Shown: positions 33,204 to 46,062 of the stretch, one piece after another
Layout of the letters: every line of letters begins with the position of its first letter
How positions within the stretch are numbered: position 1 is the first letter of the stretch
Notes under the pieces: model-generated
Told to the model about the DNA's origin: nothing
Seen by the model: only the letters and a program-made list of their open reading frames with translations
Database searches by the model: none
Made by a program: the position numbers and the translations under genes
DNA from: Amoebidium appalachense
Taxonomy: Eukaryota; Ichthyosporea
NCBI GenBank assembly: GCA_963693365.1
Contig: CAVNZM010000009.1
Coordinates: 7,440,001 to 7,504,000 of the forward strand
Direction: 5' to 3'
Length of the DNA: 64,000 bases

Positions 33204-34135
33204 CTCCCCTAAGTCTGGCTGCACATGCCAATGGGTGCGGGCTGGACCAATCAGATGCTACATAGATTTAAGTCTCGTATCAGAAGGTCTGGACTTTGCG
33301 TGTTGACAAACAAACAAAAAGTAACAAGAATTACACGAAGAAAAGGTGACTGAGCTGCCGGGCACGGTGTAGGTGCAAACGGGGCGGTGTAGCCTATTGA
33401 AATGGCAAGATCTGGAGCCCATGTAATATAATAGATCGCAGATCGCACGATTAAGGCTCAGATCGCCCGATTAGCCCCAGATCGCCCGATCAGGCGATCT
33501 CTCGGTTATATCAACCCTTGATTGTAGCAACCCTAGGGCCGCCGGCGAAGGGTTGATATAACTGAGGCGCGACTGTAATACCATACGCAGTATAAGTTTC
33601 TTTCTCGTTCTGATAGAGAAATCAAAGGTAAAACTCAGTCGGCATGTGTTATGTTCCTTAGGCAACACCGTACTGATCATTATCGCTTTTTGGGAGCTTT
33701 GGCAGGATACATTTCTCCTGCTGTACGTATGGATACCACCCTAGTAGATAAGTCTGTATGGTGCTCTGATGTTGATATTGCCTGGGAAGTTGTGCAGTGG
33801 CGCTGTACTTCTTGTTTTCATCGCCGCTGGTGCCACTTTTGTGCTGACCTTTCTAATCGCAAGCATGTTGATAGGTGTGAGTTTTTATGTCGCGTTTTAC
33901 CTCTTTCCCTACGGGTGTCTGCTACACTAGCTGGCAATGTGAACACTTTAGACTTTTTGTTGAATTCTGTTGGTCGTCACATTGAGTATTTATATGATTT
34001 TCACACAGTGTTCAGGTATCTCAGTATGCACTTGTTACTGGATAACTCGTGAAGTTTTTATTGTCTTCTCAGTATGCCGTGCATACTTGCATATCTTTCC
34101 GTCGAATAAATCCAGTCAAAAGAAAAAAAGTGTTC
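32945..34135. mobile_element. Larger inverted-repeat element enclosing a MITE
   Basis: About 40 bases (TTTTGACTGGATTTATTCGACGGAAAGATATGCAA region) at 32950-32990 recur inverted at 34087-34132. Between the arms lie a nested MITE (33003-33575) and an open frame, 33651-34052 (+), of 134 codons with Cys/His pairs (CTSC, CHFC) that I do not recognise. The frame may be a remnant of a transposon protein. Confidence 0.5.
33003..33575. mobile_element. pogo/Tigger-like MITE with TA target site
   Basis: Terminal inverted repeats of 26 bases, CAGGCGCGCCTCAGTTATATC at the left end and, from the right end inward, CAGTCGCGCCTCAGTTATATC, differ at one base in 26. TA dinucleotides flank both ends (33001-33002, 33576-33577). 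A CAG terminus next to TA is typical of pogo/Tigger-type Tc1/mariner elements. The interior holds a 47-base C run, (GCCC)n, a B-box-like GGTTCGATCC and a T run, with no transposase. A partial second copy of the subterminal block TATATCAACCCTTGATTG lies at about 33507-33530. Confidence 0.8.
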
Positions 34136-34800
34136 AATGTAGTCGTCCCCGTCACCTCTTTGCTGGAGACTTATGTCTGCAAATTGATTGGTCATTAATC
34201 ATTTTGGCGCCAGCCGACTGCCAAAAATGTATAGGTATGGGTACCCCAGGGACCAAAGATATGCCAATCTATCCCGACCCTTGAAACGGGATATATCCAA
34301 CCTACCTGGATAGATCGTCTATCAAGGGTCCCCCTGATTATCAAATGGATCTATCCCAAAATTGCCTGATTATCTCGTATATATCACATATCCCGAGGCC
34401 CCCTGATTATCCCGAAGATAGGCGGGATATTTTACCTACCCTTAGCTCCAAGTACATAGCCTATCTATTATATCGGCAGCTATGTAGAATGAACTGACTA
34501 ACCACGTGGCCCAAGCGCCTTTCTCTTTACTGAAAAAAATTGTCGTGCTCTGTTTTTTGTTTTGCATTTGATACACCATAGTTCTAAGCTAACACTAATA
34601 GGGGTGTTATATATGCGCTTCTCAGTCAGCACGGTGACACGGTTCTGCACCGTGTAGAAGATCCGCCAGATCTGACTCCATCCATGGTCATCTTTCATCA
34701 TCGGAGGCTGCAACGCGTACGGGCCACTGCCCATGGGCCATGGCCAGCAAAGACAGGCACACATTGAGGCTATCTCCACATGGTGCGGCAGCCTTACAAA

Positions 34801-34808
34801 TATAAATG
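34801..34808 (+). promoter_or_regulatory. TATA-like box upstream of the TSP1 gene
   Basis: TATAAATG lies about 170 bases before the ATG at 34978, inside ordinary-complexity DNA. The distance allows a 5' UTR of about 140 bases. No other core element is clear. Confidence 0.4.
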
Positions 34809-34977
34809 CACAAAAAAAAAGCTGCACAACCCTCACAATTCAGCAACCTTTGTTTTGGTTTACCGCGGTGAATTAATCAAACTACAGCCGGTAGCATTTC
34901 GTGTACTGTTTAGAATACGAGGGTCACTTCAACATCATCAGGAGGAGTGAGTCAACGACTCGGCAAGATTATTGAGA

Positions 34978-35322
34978 ATGCCCCATAAGAGTTCATGCAT
35001 TTTAGGGGCGGTGGGGTTGGTACTTTGTGCCCTCCCACACGCCGTATTTGGTGGGCCGGTGGGTCAGCGTGATGTCGAACGTCGCCAGGCGGATGGTAGC
35101 GACGACTTCCTCCAGTTTGTTGGCTATCGCAGCTATGGAACTCTCCCTGGAGTAAAGTCAGGTAGTGTGCACGCACATACACACACAAGCACACACGCAC
35201 ACACACACACACACACGCACACCGCACTAAGCCGTGACACACTAGCTTGCACACACACTGTCACGCACACACACACACATGTACACACACATGTACACAC
35301 ACACACACACACGTGCACACGT

Positions 35323-35354
<32 letters not shown>

Positions 35355-36196
35355 CCGGTGGCCACACACATGCGCATGCACATACACACGAAAGCGGAGT
35401 CTGACACACAGACATGCACGGTGTCACAACATACTCGCACACCTTTGATCACGTGTGTCTTCTTGTGATACCACGGGACCCATACATGCACGTTGGCCAC
35501 AAGAACACATGCAAAACATGCAGCACGAACCTGCAAGTTCTTAAATTTGCACCCACCCCCAGACTGCAGATGGAGTGCATGGTCGTCATGGGGCCAGTGC
35601 TCAGTTCGCTGTGGCTCCGGCTACCAACTGTGCACACGGGCCATGGTGCCCGCAACTAACGGCGGCGCCCCATGTGTTGGCCAGTCTCGCGACTCAAAGC
35701 CATGCACCATGCCGGCATGTGGTGGGTGTCTTCAACCCCTCCCCCCCACCTTTCCCCCTCCCCCATGCCGGCATGTGGTGGGTGTCTTCAACCCCTCCCC
35801 CCCACCTTTCCCCCTCCCGCTCCTCCCCCCACCCTCCCCACTCCCTCCCCTCCATCCCTCCGCCTCCTTCTCCCCCGGGCAACAAAGAGCATCCTACTCG
35901 TAGTACACCTTTGTCACTATTTATGAGCTGTCAAGCCCGCCATTACACACAGTTATAAGGGGAAAGAAGAGGTAAAGAAGAGGTTTAACCTATCTAATTC
36001 CCAATCATTATGATGCAGCCTCCAAGGATTGTGGGTGGCTCGGCTGGTCTGCGTGGAGCACATGCAGCAAGACATGTGATACCGGTGTAACGACACGCAC
36101 GCGCAAATCTTTCCCAATTAGCTACGGCGCTGTGTGCACATTCTCTGGCAAGGAAACGAAAGCATGCAGTGTGAAGGCCTGTGGTGAGTACTAAAT

Positions 36197-36235
<39 letters not shown>

Positions 36236-36715
36236 CTCTTCCCCGTTTTAAATTTCCAATACCTCCCAACCCCCTCCCCTCTCCCCCCCTCCCCCTCCTG
36301 CTCCCCTCCCTTCACCATTTTGACCTTCACGAGTGCCGCTATTCATAAAGATAGCAAGAACACTTCACTAGGTATAAATTAGTTTATACCTAGTGACTAC
36401 TTTACTACGTATAACACACAGTCACACCTTTGCAGAACACCACATTTACCCTCCTTTCTGCCCATGCAGCCAGGGCATGCACGTGGAATGCGTGGAGCAA
36501 CTGGGGCAGCTGCAGCAAAACCTGTGGCACAGGCGCCACCAAGACCCGTACACGCACCCAAAATCCCACTGTCGGTGGCGGCGCTGCATGCACTGGCGCC
36601 GCAACTGACGTGACTGGATGCACCCTATCACCATGCAGTAAGTACCCTCCCCCCTCCCCCCTCTCTCCCTCCGTCTCCATCTATTTCCCCCTCTCCCCCC
36701 CTCCCCCCACCACCA

Positions 36716-36761
<46 letters not shown>

Positions 36762-37158
36762 GCACACACCACCGTGGCACACACACACAAAGTGGCACAC
36801 ATTATGATACCAACACATACAGAGTCATTACTTTTACTAATAACCCAACACTCTCCCCCCTTCCCCACTTCCCCTAATACTCCTACTAATAACCCAACAC
36901 TCTCCCCCCTTCCCCCCTTCCCCTTACAGTCAATGGAGATAAGATCAACTGCCAGTGGAGTGCATGGGGAGCTGCCAGTAAATGCAGCAAAACGTGTGGT
37001 GGTGGCACGGCCACACAGAACCGCACAAAAATCGGCCCATCCAACGGCGGTGCTGACTGCATCGGAAGCCCAACCCAAACTATTGCCTGCAATACGTCAC
37101 CTTGCTGTAAGTGCCCTTATCCCCCCCCCCCCCCCCCCCCCCCAGCCCCTCCCCCCCT

Positions 37159-37189
<31 letters not shown>

Positions 37190-38490
37190 ACCACCAGCAG
37201 ACACGCACATACACTCACATGCATACACTCCGGACAAGTTGTCCTTCTATCCCACCCCTATTCCCCCTCCGTCCTATCCGGTGTGTGCCTACACCCTACA
37301 CCCCATCTCCCCCTCCCCCCCCCCCCCCCCCCCCCCACCCTCACCCGCTTCGTGCATGCCTGCCCATCGTGCATGCCTGCCCATCGTTCCACCCTACATC
37401 AAAACTCATTCTTTTTTTTATCACATACACACAGTAAAAATGGAGCCATTCAACTGCCAAAACTCATTCTTTTTTTTATCACATACACACAGTAAAAATG
37501 GAGCCATTCAACTGCCAGTGGAGTGCATGGGGGCCCCAGAGCACCTGCAGCAAAACGTGTGGTGGTGGCACGGCCACACAGACACGCACAAAGACCGGCC
37601 CATTCAACGGCGGCGCAGACTGTGTCGGGAGCGCAACTCAAACGGTTGACTGCAACATCCAGTTTTGCGGTATGTCGTGGCCCCTCGATTCCTGATTAAT
37701 TCTTCACAAAGAAAGCACTCTACCATAAGGAAAGGGTTAGGAAGCCCAACCATTTTTAAGTTGAATAGAAGCCCACACAAAGAAAACAATCAAAAACAAT
37801 CTGCACAAAGAGACTCCTTTCGGTCAGTGCACCTGTTTCACTAGCGCTATCGATGCCTGACACGATTAGTTTGCAGTGCCCGTGGAGCCTTTCGACTGTG
37901 TGTGGGGCCAGTGGGTGAACGAGGGCACATGCAGCAAAACGTGCGGTGGCGGCTTCGTTTCACAGATTCGCAACAAGACCGGCCCATTCAACGGCGGTAG
38001 AGATTGTGTCGGCAACCCCAGACAGGACATCCCTTGCAACACGCCGAATTGCCGTAATGATCCCCTCCCTCCCCCCCTCCCCCTCCCCCCCTTCTCCCCA
38101 CCACCACCACACACACACACACATACATAATACACACAGTGTGCTACTGTCACAGTGTGTGTTCAATACTACCCACCTTTTCTGAGCCAAATTGTCATGC
38201 ACGTGGGTGTTGTTTAGTGCCCAACCAATTGGTGGATTATTTATTTTTGTCGCTCTACAGCCTTGGCACCAGTGGACTGCACATGGGGCGAATGGGCGAA
38301 TGAGGGCACATGCAGCAAAACGTGTGGTGGCGGCACCATCACACAGACCCGCAGCAAGACCGGCCCATTCAACGGCGGCGCAGAGTGCCCGGGCAATGCC
38401 ATCCAGATTGTTGCCTGCAACCCCCAGCAATGCCGTGAGTTCCACTACCATTTTTCTCCCCTCCATACCACATGTGTTCACCTTCCACAT

Positions 38491-38532
<42 letters not shown>

Positions 38533-40188
38533 CCCCGCCCTTCCCCCCTTATCCCCTGTTTGATGATCAAGGGGTCCGCTGTTATGTTGGGAATACGGGG
38601 GTACTCCTATTCCACCGTATTTTGGATTTTTAAAGGAATTTTAGAAATTTCTCGCACCAAGGACGGCCCATTGAACGGCGGTGCTGACTGTGTTGGTGAG
38701 GCCGTGAGGGACTTCCCCTGCAACACAGATGCCTGCCGTAAGTAGCCCCCATACACTTACTAATGTTGTTATGTTTTTTGTTCATCAAATCGTCAAATCG
38801 ACATCCCCTCATGCATTCTCCTCTTGTTCATCAAATCGTAAAATCGACTTCCCCTCATGCATTCTCCCCTACAGCGGTACCCGTGGACTGCACATGGAGT
38901 GAGTGGTCATCCACCGGGAGTGAGTGGTCATCCACCGGCAGCTGCAGCAAAACGTGTGGTGGCGGCACCATCTCACAGACCCGCACCAAGACCGGCCCAT
39001 TCAATGGCGGCGCAGAATGCCCGGGTATTGACAACCAGGTTGCTTCCTGCAACAGCCAGGCCTGCGGTATGAAAACATCTTCCTTTTTATCCTCCCAACT
39101 CCGTCTTCCCCCTCCCCTCTTCGCCATCTGTTTCTTACCCCCCCCCCCCCCCCCCCCCCCCCCCCCATGCTCCCCCGCCCCCTCTCCTTGCTCCCTGTCC
39201 CGCACTGTGCCTCTCTCTCTCCACCCCCTCCAACCCTCCTTTTTTCCTTCCCTGTTCTCTCTTTTGGATGCAACCCGTTCTCTCTTTTGGATGCAGCCCT
39301 GTTCTCTCTTTTGGATGCACAGCCATAGTCATTTATGTTCCTTTCACTACAGCGGTACCCGAGGACTGCATATGGGGCAACTGGGTTTCGACTGGCAGCT
39401 GCAGCAAAACGTGTGGTGGCGGCACCATATCACAGACCCGCACCAAGACCGGCCCATTCAACGGCGGCGCAGAATGCCCGGGTATTGACAGCCAGGTCGC
39501 TTCCTGCAACACCCAGGCCTGCGGTATGAAAACATTTTTCTTTTTATCCCCCCCCCCCCCCCCTCCCCCTCCCCCCACCCACCCTCTCCCCATCTCTGTG
39601 TCCCCCCCCCCCCCTCCTCCCGCTTCCCTTCCCCCCCCCCCCCCCCCTCCCCCCCCCCCTCCTCCCGGTCCCTTGCCCTGCTCCCTGTACCGCCCCCTCC
39701 CCCTCCCCCCGCTCCCTCCCCCTGCTCCCTGTCCGCACTGTGTCTCTTTCTCTCCGGCCCCTCCACCCTCCCTCTTTTCCTTCCCTGCTCTCTCCCTGTG
39801 TCCTCTCTCTTGCATGCACCCTTCACAGCCCCTCGACCCTCCCTCTTTTCCTTCCCTGTCCTCTCTCCCTGTGTCCTATCCTACAGTATGCACCCTTCAC
39901 GGCATTACCAACATTACCAACATGCTCATTTATGTTTCCTTCACTACAGCTGTACCCTTTGACTGCACATGGAGTGAGTGGTCATCCACCGGCAGCTGCA
40001 GCAAAACGTGTGGTGGCGGCACCATCTCACAGACCCGCACCAAGACCGGCCCATTCAACGGCGGTGCAGAATGCCCGGGCAGTACCAGCCAGGACATCCC
40101 CTGCAACACCCAGGCCTGCGGTATGAAAACATTTCTCTCTTTATCCCCCCCCCCCCCCCCCCCCCCTATGAAAACATTTCTCTCTTTA

Positions 40189-40221
<33 letters not shown>

Positions 40222-41876
40222 CCCACTTCCCTCTCTCGTCCCCCCCCACTTCCCTCTCTCGCACTCTCGCACACCATATCTCTCCTCACTGCCTATCGCT
40301 TTCTCTCATGCACACTCCCTCTCATGCACACTCTCACTTCCCCCTAGCACTAGCACTGCTCTTCTCCCCTTCCCCCCCCCGGGTACTGTCTCTCTCTCCC
40401 CCAGCTGTGTCTTTCTCTCTCCCCTTCCTCCCCAACCCCCCCCCCCCCCCCCCCTCCCCCCCTTTCCCCCCCCTTCCCCCCACACAAATGAAGGCGTGAA
40501 AAGGGTGCTCATTTATGGTTTCCTCACTACAGCTTTACCCGAGGACTGCACATGGAGCAGCTGGGCGTCGTATGGCAGCTGTAGCAAAACCTGTGGTGGC
40601 GGCACCATCACACAGTATCGCACCAAGACCGGATCATTCAACGGCGGGGCTGAATGCGCCGGCAGCACCAGCCAGGACATCCCCTGCAACACCCAGGCCT
40701 GCGGTATGAAAACATCTCTCTCTTTATCCCCCGCCCTCCCCCTTCCCCCCCTCCCCTCCCCCTTCCCCCCTCCCCCTTTCCAAGCGAGAATCTTCCAGAA
40801 GGACCTCCCGCTGTGTCTCTCTCTTCTCTCCCCCTTCCTCCCCCCTCCCCCCCCCCCCCCCCCTTCCCCCCGCTCCCTCTCCCCTCTCACGGTGTCTCTC
40901 TGTATTCGTGTGTAATTTATGTTTCTTTTCACTACAGCTGTGCCCTTTGACTGCACATGGAGCAACTGGGTGTCCTATGGCAGCTGTAGCAAAACTTGTG
41001 GTGGCGGCACCATCTCACAGACTCGCACCAAGACCGGCCCATTCAACGGCGGGGCAGAGTGCCCGGGCAGTGCCAGCCAGGACATCCCCTGCAACACCCA
41101 GGCCTGCGGTATGAAAACATATCTCTCTTTATCCCCCCCCCCTCCCCCCTCCCCCCCCCCCCCCCCCCCCCCCCACTTCCCTCTCTCGTCCCCCCCCACT
41201 TCCCTCTCTCGCACTCTCGCACTCCATATCTCTCCTCACTGCCTATCGCTCCCTGTCATGCACACTCTCGCACTTCCCCCTAGCACTGCTCTTCTCCCTC
41301 CCCCTCCCCCCCCCCCCCCCCCCCCTCTCCCCCGGCACTGTCTCTCTCTCCCCCAGCTGTGTCCCTCTCTCCCCTTCCTCCCTCCCTCCCCCCCCCCCCC
41401 CCCCCCCCCTTCCCCCTAAGTTTGTGTGTACAGGTGTGAAAAGGGTGCTCATTGATGGTTTCCTCACTACAGCTGTACCCGAGGACTGCACATGGAGCAA
41501 CTGGGCGTCGTATGGCAGCTGTAGCAAAACGTGTGGTGGCGGCACCATCTCACAGACCCGCACCAAGACCGGCCCATCAAACGGCGAGGCAGAGTGCCGG
41601 GGCAGTGCCACCCAGAATGCTCCATGCAACACTCAGCAATGCCGTATGTGAACCTCTATCCCCCCCCCCTCCCCCTCCCCCCCCCCCCCCCCTTTCTCTT
41701 AGTAGTACAACTATTAGTACAACTCACCACAGAAAAGCCTTCGCTCTTTAAACCTTTCTTCCATTTTCTTGGTGATAAACAACGCCTCCGTCTTTTCATC
41801 AGATTCTCCATAAATTAAGAGGTTCGAGTTTCATTATACCTCCACATTTTAATCCGTCAGATCGTATACTAGTTAT

Positions 41877-41919
<43 letters not shown>

Positions 41920-42565
41920 CTTACATCATAATATTCCACTTACCTTATTCATTCTTAGCATGCCTCTGTCTCCAGAACCAATGAGACTTATATATAAGCC
42001 TCGACGTCTAACGCACACACACACACACACACACACACCTTCTCCTTAACACTCCCCACCCCCCCTTACATCCACGTCGAATAAGAGTAGAGACGAAAAG
42101 GAGAAGAGAAGTCCATAGAGGAGAAGAGAAGTCCACGAACCCCAAAATTCCAAAATACGGTGGAATAAGAGTAGAGACGAACACACACACACACCTTCTC
42201 CTTAACACTCCCCAGCCCCCCTTACATCCCGCCCCCATCCCCCCTTACATCCCCCTTTACACATACACTCCCCCACACTCTCCCACACTCCCCCTCCCCT
42301 TCCCCTCCCATACCCCCCCCCCCCCCCCCCCCCCCTCCCCACACTGGTCACACTCCCCCTCCCCTCCCCCCTCCCATACACCCCCCCCCCCCTCCCCACA
42401 CTGATATGTGAACTTCTATCCTCCCCCCTCCCCCCCTCCCCGGCCCGGCTTCCCTAATACATCCCCCTTTACTTACACATACACTCCCCCACACTCCCCT
42501 TCCCCTTCCCCTCCCATACACACACACCCCCCCCCCTGCCCACACTGGTATGTGAACTTCTATCC

Positions 42566-42610
<45 letters not shown>

Positions 42611-42887
42611 GCCCGGCTTCCCTAACCCCCCCCCCTGTATACAGTTCATTTATGAACCAAAATACAGTTCATTTACATGTTTTTCTCTCCTTTCTCTCCT
42701 ACAGCGGCACCGGTTGACTGCACATGGAGCAACTGGGTGTCCACCGGCAGCTGCAGCAAAACGTGTGGTGGCGGCACCATCTCACAGACCCGCACCAAGA
42801 CCGGCCTATATAACGGCGGTGCTGAGTGCCCGGGCAGTGCCAGCCAGAATGCTCCATGCAACACACAGGCCTGTGGTGAGTTTCCAG

Positions 42888-42955
<68 letters not shown>

Positions 42956-44232
42956 GACACTAATCTCCACAAAAAAACGACACTAATCTCCCGGCACAAT
43001 CACTTTTTCTCCTCTAGTGAATCTCCCGGCTGATATATATCATAGCTGATATATATATATCATATATATACATACATACTATTGAGCTGACATATCTCCC
43101 CCCAACCCACAGCCCCCCAACCCACAGCTTGTGGTTGGACCGCATGGTCTGCATGGTCTGCCTGTCCCATCGTAAGATCCAACACCGTGTGCACGGGCAC
43201 AGAAACAAGAAACCGCACACGCAATGGAAGCTCGTGCGGACAGGAGTTGGAAACACTCACGTGCCCTTGTGGTAAGCATCTTCCCTCCCCCTCCCTCTAC
43301 CCCACGAACACACACACACAAATGCACCTCCCCCTCCCTCTACCCCACGAACACACACACACAAATGCAGACGCGGCGCACAAATAAGAGGCGCCGGCGC
43401 ACACACACACACACAGACCAAATCACAACTCTCCTGTCTCGCCCCCACCCAACAGATAGTCCACACCACACCTCCCGTCTACCATTATACTAACCTCCGT
43501 TTGCTTCCCTCCCCCCACCCAACCCTCCCCCGTCCTCCCCCTCCCCGCGGCCCCCTCCCCCCCCCCCCCCCCCCCTCCCTCCCCCCAGTGTGCACGGAGT
43601 ACGGCAAATACTTTATCCCCGGGGGGGTGACCTCTCTTGCCGATGCAACTGCTGCCTGTGCCCTCTATGGCGGCAAGCTGGCCGTCGTGTCCGACCCAGA
43701 TATCGCACCCCCAGCTGGTGCCGTGAAAGGCAAGTCTCCCACCTAGCATTCTTTCCCTCCCTCTCTTTTCCCGTTTACCACCTACACACACACGCGCGCA
43801 TAGCACATACACACGAAACACACACAACATCCCCTCCCTCCCCCCCCCCCCCCCCCCCCCCCCCCCTAACTGAAACTGGATGCCCCCCCCCCCCCCCCCA
43901 GACCCCCCCTCGGCACTTCTGCAACCCCTCTCCAATCACACGCTTATAGTCTACGTGACTGCTCCCCCCCCCCGGCCACCTCCCCCTTTCTCTCCTCCTC
44001 GTTCACCCCTTCCACACCACCACAAGTGCCCCCTTTATCCCCGGAGTAAATGGGGGTACGCAGATTTCTTGTCTCTTCTCTCCTCTACTCTTACTCTAAG
44101 CTCGAAAGTAAAAGTCACCCAAAGCGTCCAAAAACCGAAGTCCCCCAAGGCGTCCAAAAACCGGTAGTAAAGGTCCCAAAAAACTGAAAAAAACTATTTT
44201 TTTTTTAAAAAAAAAAAAAACTGACCGGAAAA

Positions 44233-44296
<64 letters not shown>

Positions 44297-44460
44297 ACAC
44301 AGTGTTCCAGACGAACCGATCGGAGAAGTTGATTAAGAACCGCTGCGGCACCAGTTCGTGGATCAGCACCACATCGCCAAACAACTGTCTTGATTGGTCG
44401 AGCATGAGGAAGGGCGTGTGCACTGACCCAATCGCAGTGCTCTGCCAGCTTTCCCCTTAA
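34978..44460 (+). CDS. Secreted TSP1-repeat protein with C-type-lectin-like end, 19 exons
   Basis: Exons: 34978-35161, 35563-35721, 36019-36183, 36470-36637, 36930-37106, 37493-37669, 37877-38053, 38261-38434, 38645-38737, 38875-39066, 39353-39523, 39950-40120, 40533-40703, 40938-41108, 41473-41643, 42705-42875, 43128-43271, 43589-43729, 44303-44460. The sum is 3135 bases, 1044 residues, and every intron is phase 1. Exon 1 gives a signal peptide ([17 protein letters not shown]) and an ERRQ site. Exons 2-16 each encode one TSP1 repeat with CTWSx[25 protein letters not shown] and a final Cys pair; exon 9 has only the second half. Exon 17 is a divergent repeat. Exons 18-19 ([30 protein letters not shown]) fit a C-type-lectin-like fold. 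The product should be an extracellular adhesive protein. Confidence 0.9.
35709..35818 (+). repeat. Tandem duplication of TSP1 exon 2 donor region
   Basis: A 55-base unit beginning ATGCCGGCATGTGGTGGGTG, which spans the end of exon 2, its donor and the first C tract, occurs twice in direct succession. Both copies keep an identical GTGGGT donor, so two alternative 5' splice sites are available. Use of the second adds 55 bases and shifts the frame. Confidence 0.9.
37401..37516 (+). repeat. Tandem duplication of TSP1 exon 6 acceptor region
   Basis: A 58-base unit covering AACTCATTC, a T run, ACATACACACAG and the first exon 6 bases (ATGGAGCCATTCAACTGCCA) occurs twice. Either AG could serve as acceptor. 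The downstream one keeps the frame seen across the array, while the upstream one would add 58 bases and break it. Confidence 0.9.
38645..38737 (+). pseudogene. Half TSP1 exon (exon 9)
   Basis: Only the second half of a TSP1 repeat remains: [13 protein letters not shown] to the final CNTDAC, 93 bases in phase 1-1 against about 171 in neighbours. The part with CTWSxW and CSKTC is replaced by unrelated DNA, including TATTCCACCGTATTTTGGA, which recurs inverted near 42155-42175. The TTTTAG acceptor is weak. Skipping or inclusion both keep the frame. Confidence 0.6.
38875..39066 (+). CDS. TSP1 exon 10 with internal 21-base duplication
   Basis: AGTGAGTGGTCATCCACCGG is present twice in a row, so the repeat reads [14 protein letters not shown] before CSKTC. 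It is 64 residues long where neighbours have 57. The preceding intron also carries a tandem copy of about 46 bases (TTCATCAAATCG...CTCATGCATTCTCC). Confidence 0.9.
39250..39320 (+). repeat. Triplet repeat of an acceptor-like unit
   Basis: The unit GTTCTCTCTTTTGGATGCA occurs three times about 25 bases apart in the intron before exon 11. Each has a pyrimidine tract and two copies are followed by an AG, so they could act as weak or decoy acceptors. Confidence 0.8.
42403..42575 (+). repeat. Intronic copies of TSP1 exon 15 donor region
   Basis: The donor of exon 15 (GTATGTGAACCTCTATCC at 41644) has near-copies at about 42404 and 42548 (TATGTGAACTTCTATCCTCC), each followed by a C tract. Blocks of CACACTCCCC and GGCCCGGCTTCCCTAA between them are duplicated as well. 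Confidence 0.85.
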
Positions 44461-44566
44461 ATGCCGCCTTAAACCCCTTAGCTGATTGGTCGAGCATGAG
44501 GATGGGCGTGTGCGCGAACCCAATCGCAGTGCTCTGCCAGCTTTCCCCTTAAATGCGGCCTTAAAC
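44391..44566 (+). repeat. Tandem duplication of the TSP1 gene terminal exon end
   Basis: The last 70 coding bases and the start of the 3' UTR (TTGATTGGTCGAGCATGAGG to CCTTAAACCCCTTA) are repeated at an offset of 93 bases. Both copies would end at the same CTTTCCCCTTAA stop. The second copy carries a few substitutions. Confidence 0.9.
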
Positions 44567-45356
44567 CCCTTAACTGTTTCCCGCTCCGAGGAAATACTGC
44601 GGGTCATTCTTTCGGGAAAATGCTCTGGGTTTTCCACTCCGAGGAAGTACCGTGGGTCATTTTCCGGGAAAATTATCCGATTTTTCCGTTTCGGGTGCAA
44701 ACTAGTCATTCCCGTGTAAGTAGTATGGAGAAAACTTAGAGAGAGCGTTACAGAGAGCCTCATGGTCATGGGGTTTGATAGATTTTGTAGACAGAATGTG
44801 CACTATAACAAGAGCCTCTTGGTCATGGGGTTTGATAGATTTTGTAGACAGAATGTGCACTATATGTAAATACATCGCTTTACGGTATAATATGATTTTT
44901 ATTGTAGTAACTAGCCATTATATGGCCAGAAAAATTAAATCTCCTGTCTGGGCTGGACCCGACAGAAAACCGATATCTGAAAACCGATATATGTGAGACT
45001 CAAGTGTGTGTGTGTGTGTGTTATCACCAATATGTCATACACACGTGCACACACACACAAGCACCAAGCACCACCAAATCGCTTTCGGGTCTGACCCGAC
45101 CCGGATCTTAAAGAAACCCCATATAAGTTAGCCACGATGTGCACACCGTCACCACACGTTGCCTGGCGCAGCAGTCAGCTGCAGTCGTTGATTATGTATG
45201 TGCGACAATTTACCATGTTCTGTATTTAGGATTTTTATTTTCATCTTATATCCTGACGGAAGCTTCGTATAAGAGTAGAGTAGGGATACCCCCCCCCCCC
45301 TCACGATGAGAGAAGACACGCGCACATACATAATCATGTGCGTGTGTGTGTGTCGG

Positions 45357-45400
<44 letters not shown>

Positions 45401-45513
45401 CCGCGCGCTCGCAAGTGTGTGTGTGTGTGCGCGTGTCCTTGTGTTTATGCGTGTGACGGCGTGCACACGTGTATTGTGGGTTGGTGTGTGGGTGTTTTTT
45501 TTTCTTTTTGTGT

Positions 45514-45544
<31 letters not shown>

Positions 45545-46062
45545 GGGGGGGGTTCAGCATCACGTGTGCCAGAGGGCCAACCCTTAAGATACAGATGCGG
45601 CTCAAGACATCACAGCACCATTTTCACGGGTTCCAAATCCACGGAAAACGGGGCAGTGGTGGGATAGGATGAAATGTGTGCATGTGTGTGTGTGTGTGTG
45701 TGTTTACGTAAAGCAATCATTTCCTCAACTAACAGCGATCAACAAACAGATACATATATTTTATATACCCAGTATATCGTGATATCTATGCCCTAATCAT
45801 GCACCTAGAGCATATAGGTTGAAAATTTGGGGGGTTCGAATGCTGAATATCATGGATTCAATTAATCCAAAAACCGTTTCTATCCCCGAGTTTTATGAAA
45901 AAAGTCATTGGGGGATGCACACAGTGCAACACCCAAGGAAATAACGGAAAAAGAAAGAAAAGATCAAGCCGACCAATACAGTTATCCAAAACAAACAAGG
46001 AAGGGAGGGGCAAAAAAAAAAACAAAAAAAAAACAAAAAAAAAAACAGGGAAATTCAACTGG
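44461..46062. other. Convergent intergenic region
   Basis: This lies between the stop codons of the TSP1 gene (+) and the metalloprotease (-). It holds a direct duplication of 53 bases at 44755-44807 and 44812-44864 (GGTCATGGGGTTTGATAG), a GACCCGACCCG word near 45090, a (GT)n tract at 45358-45400 and an A-rich tract at 46012-46045. No gene seen. Confidence 0.6.
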
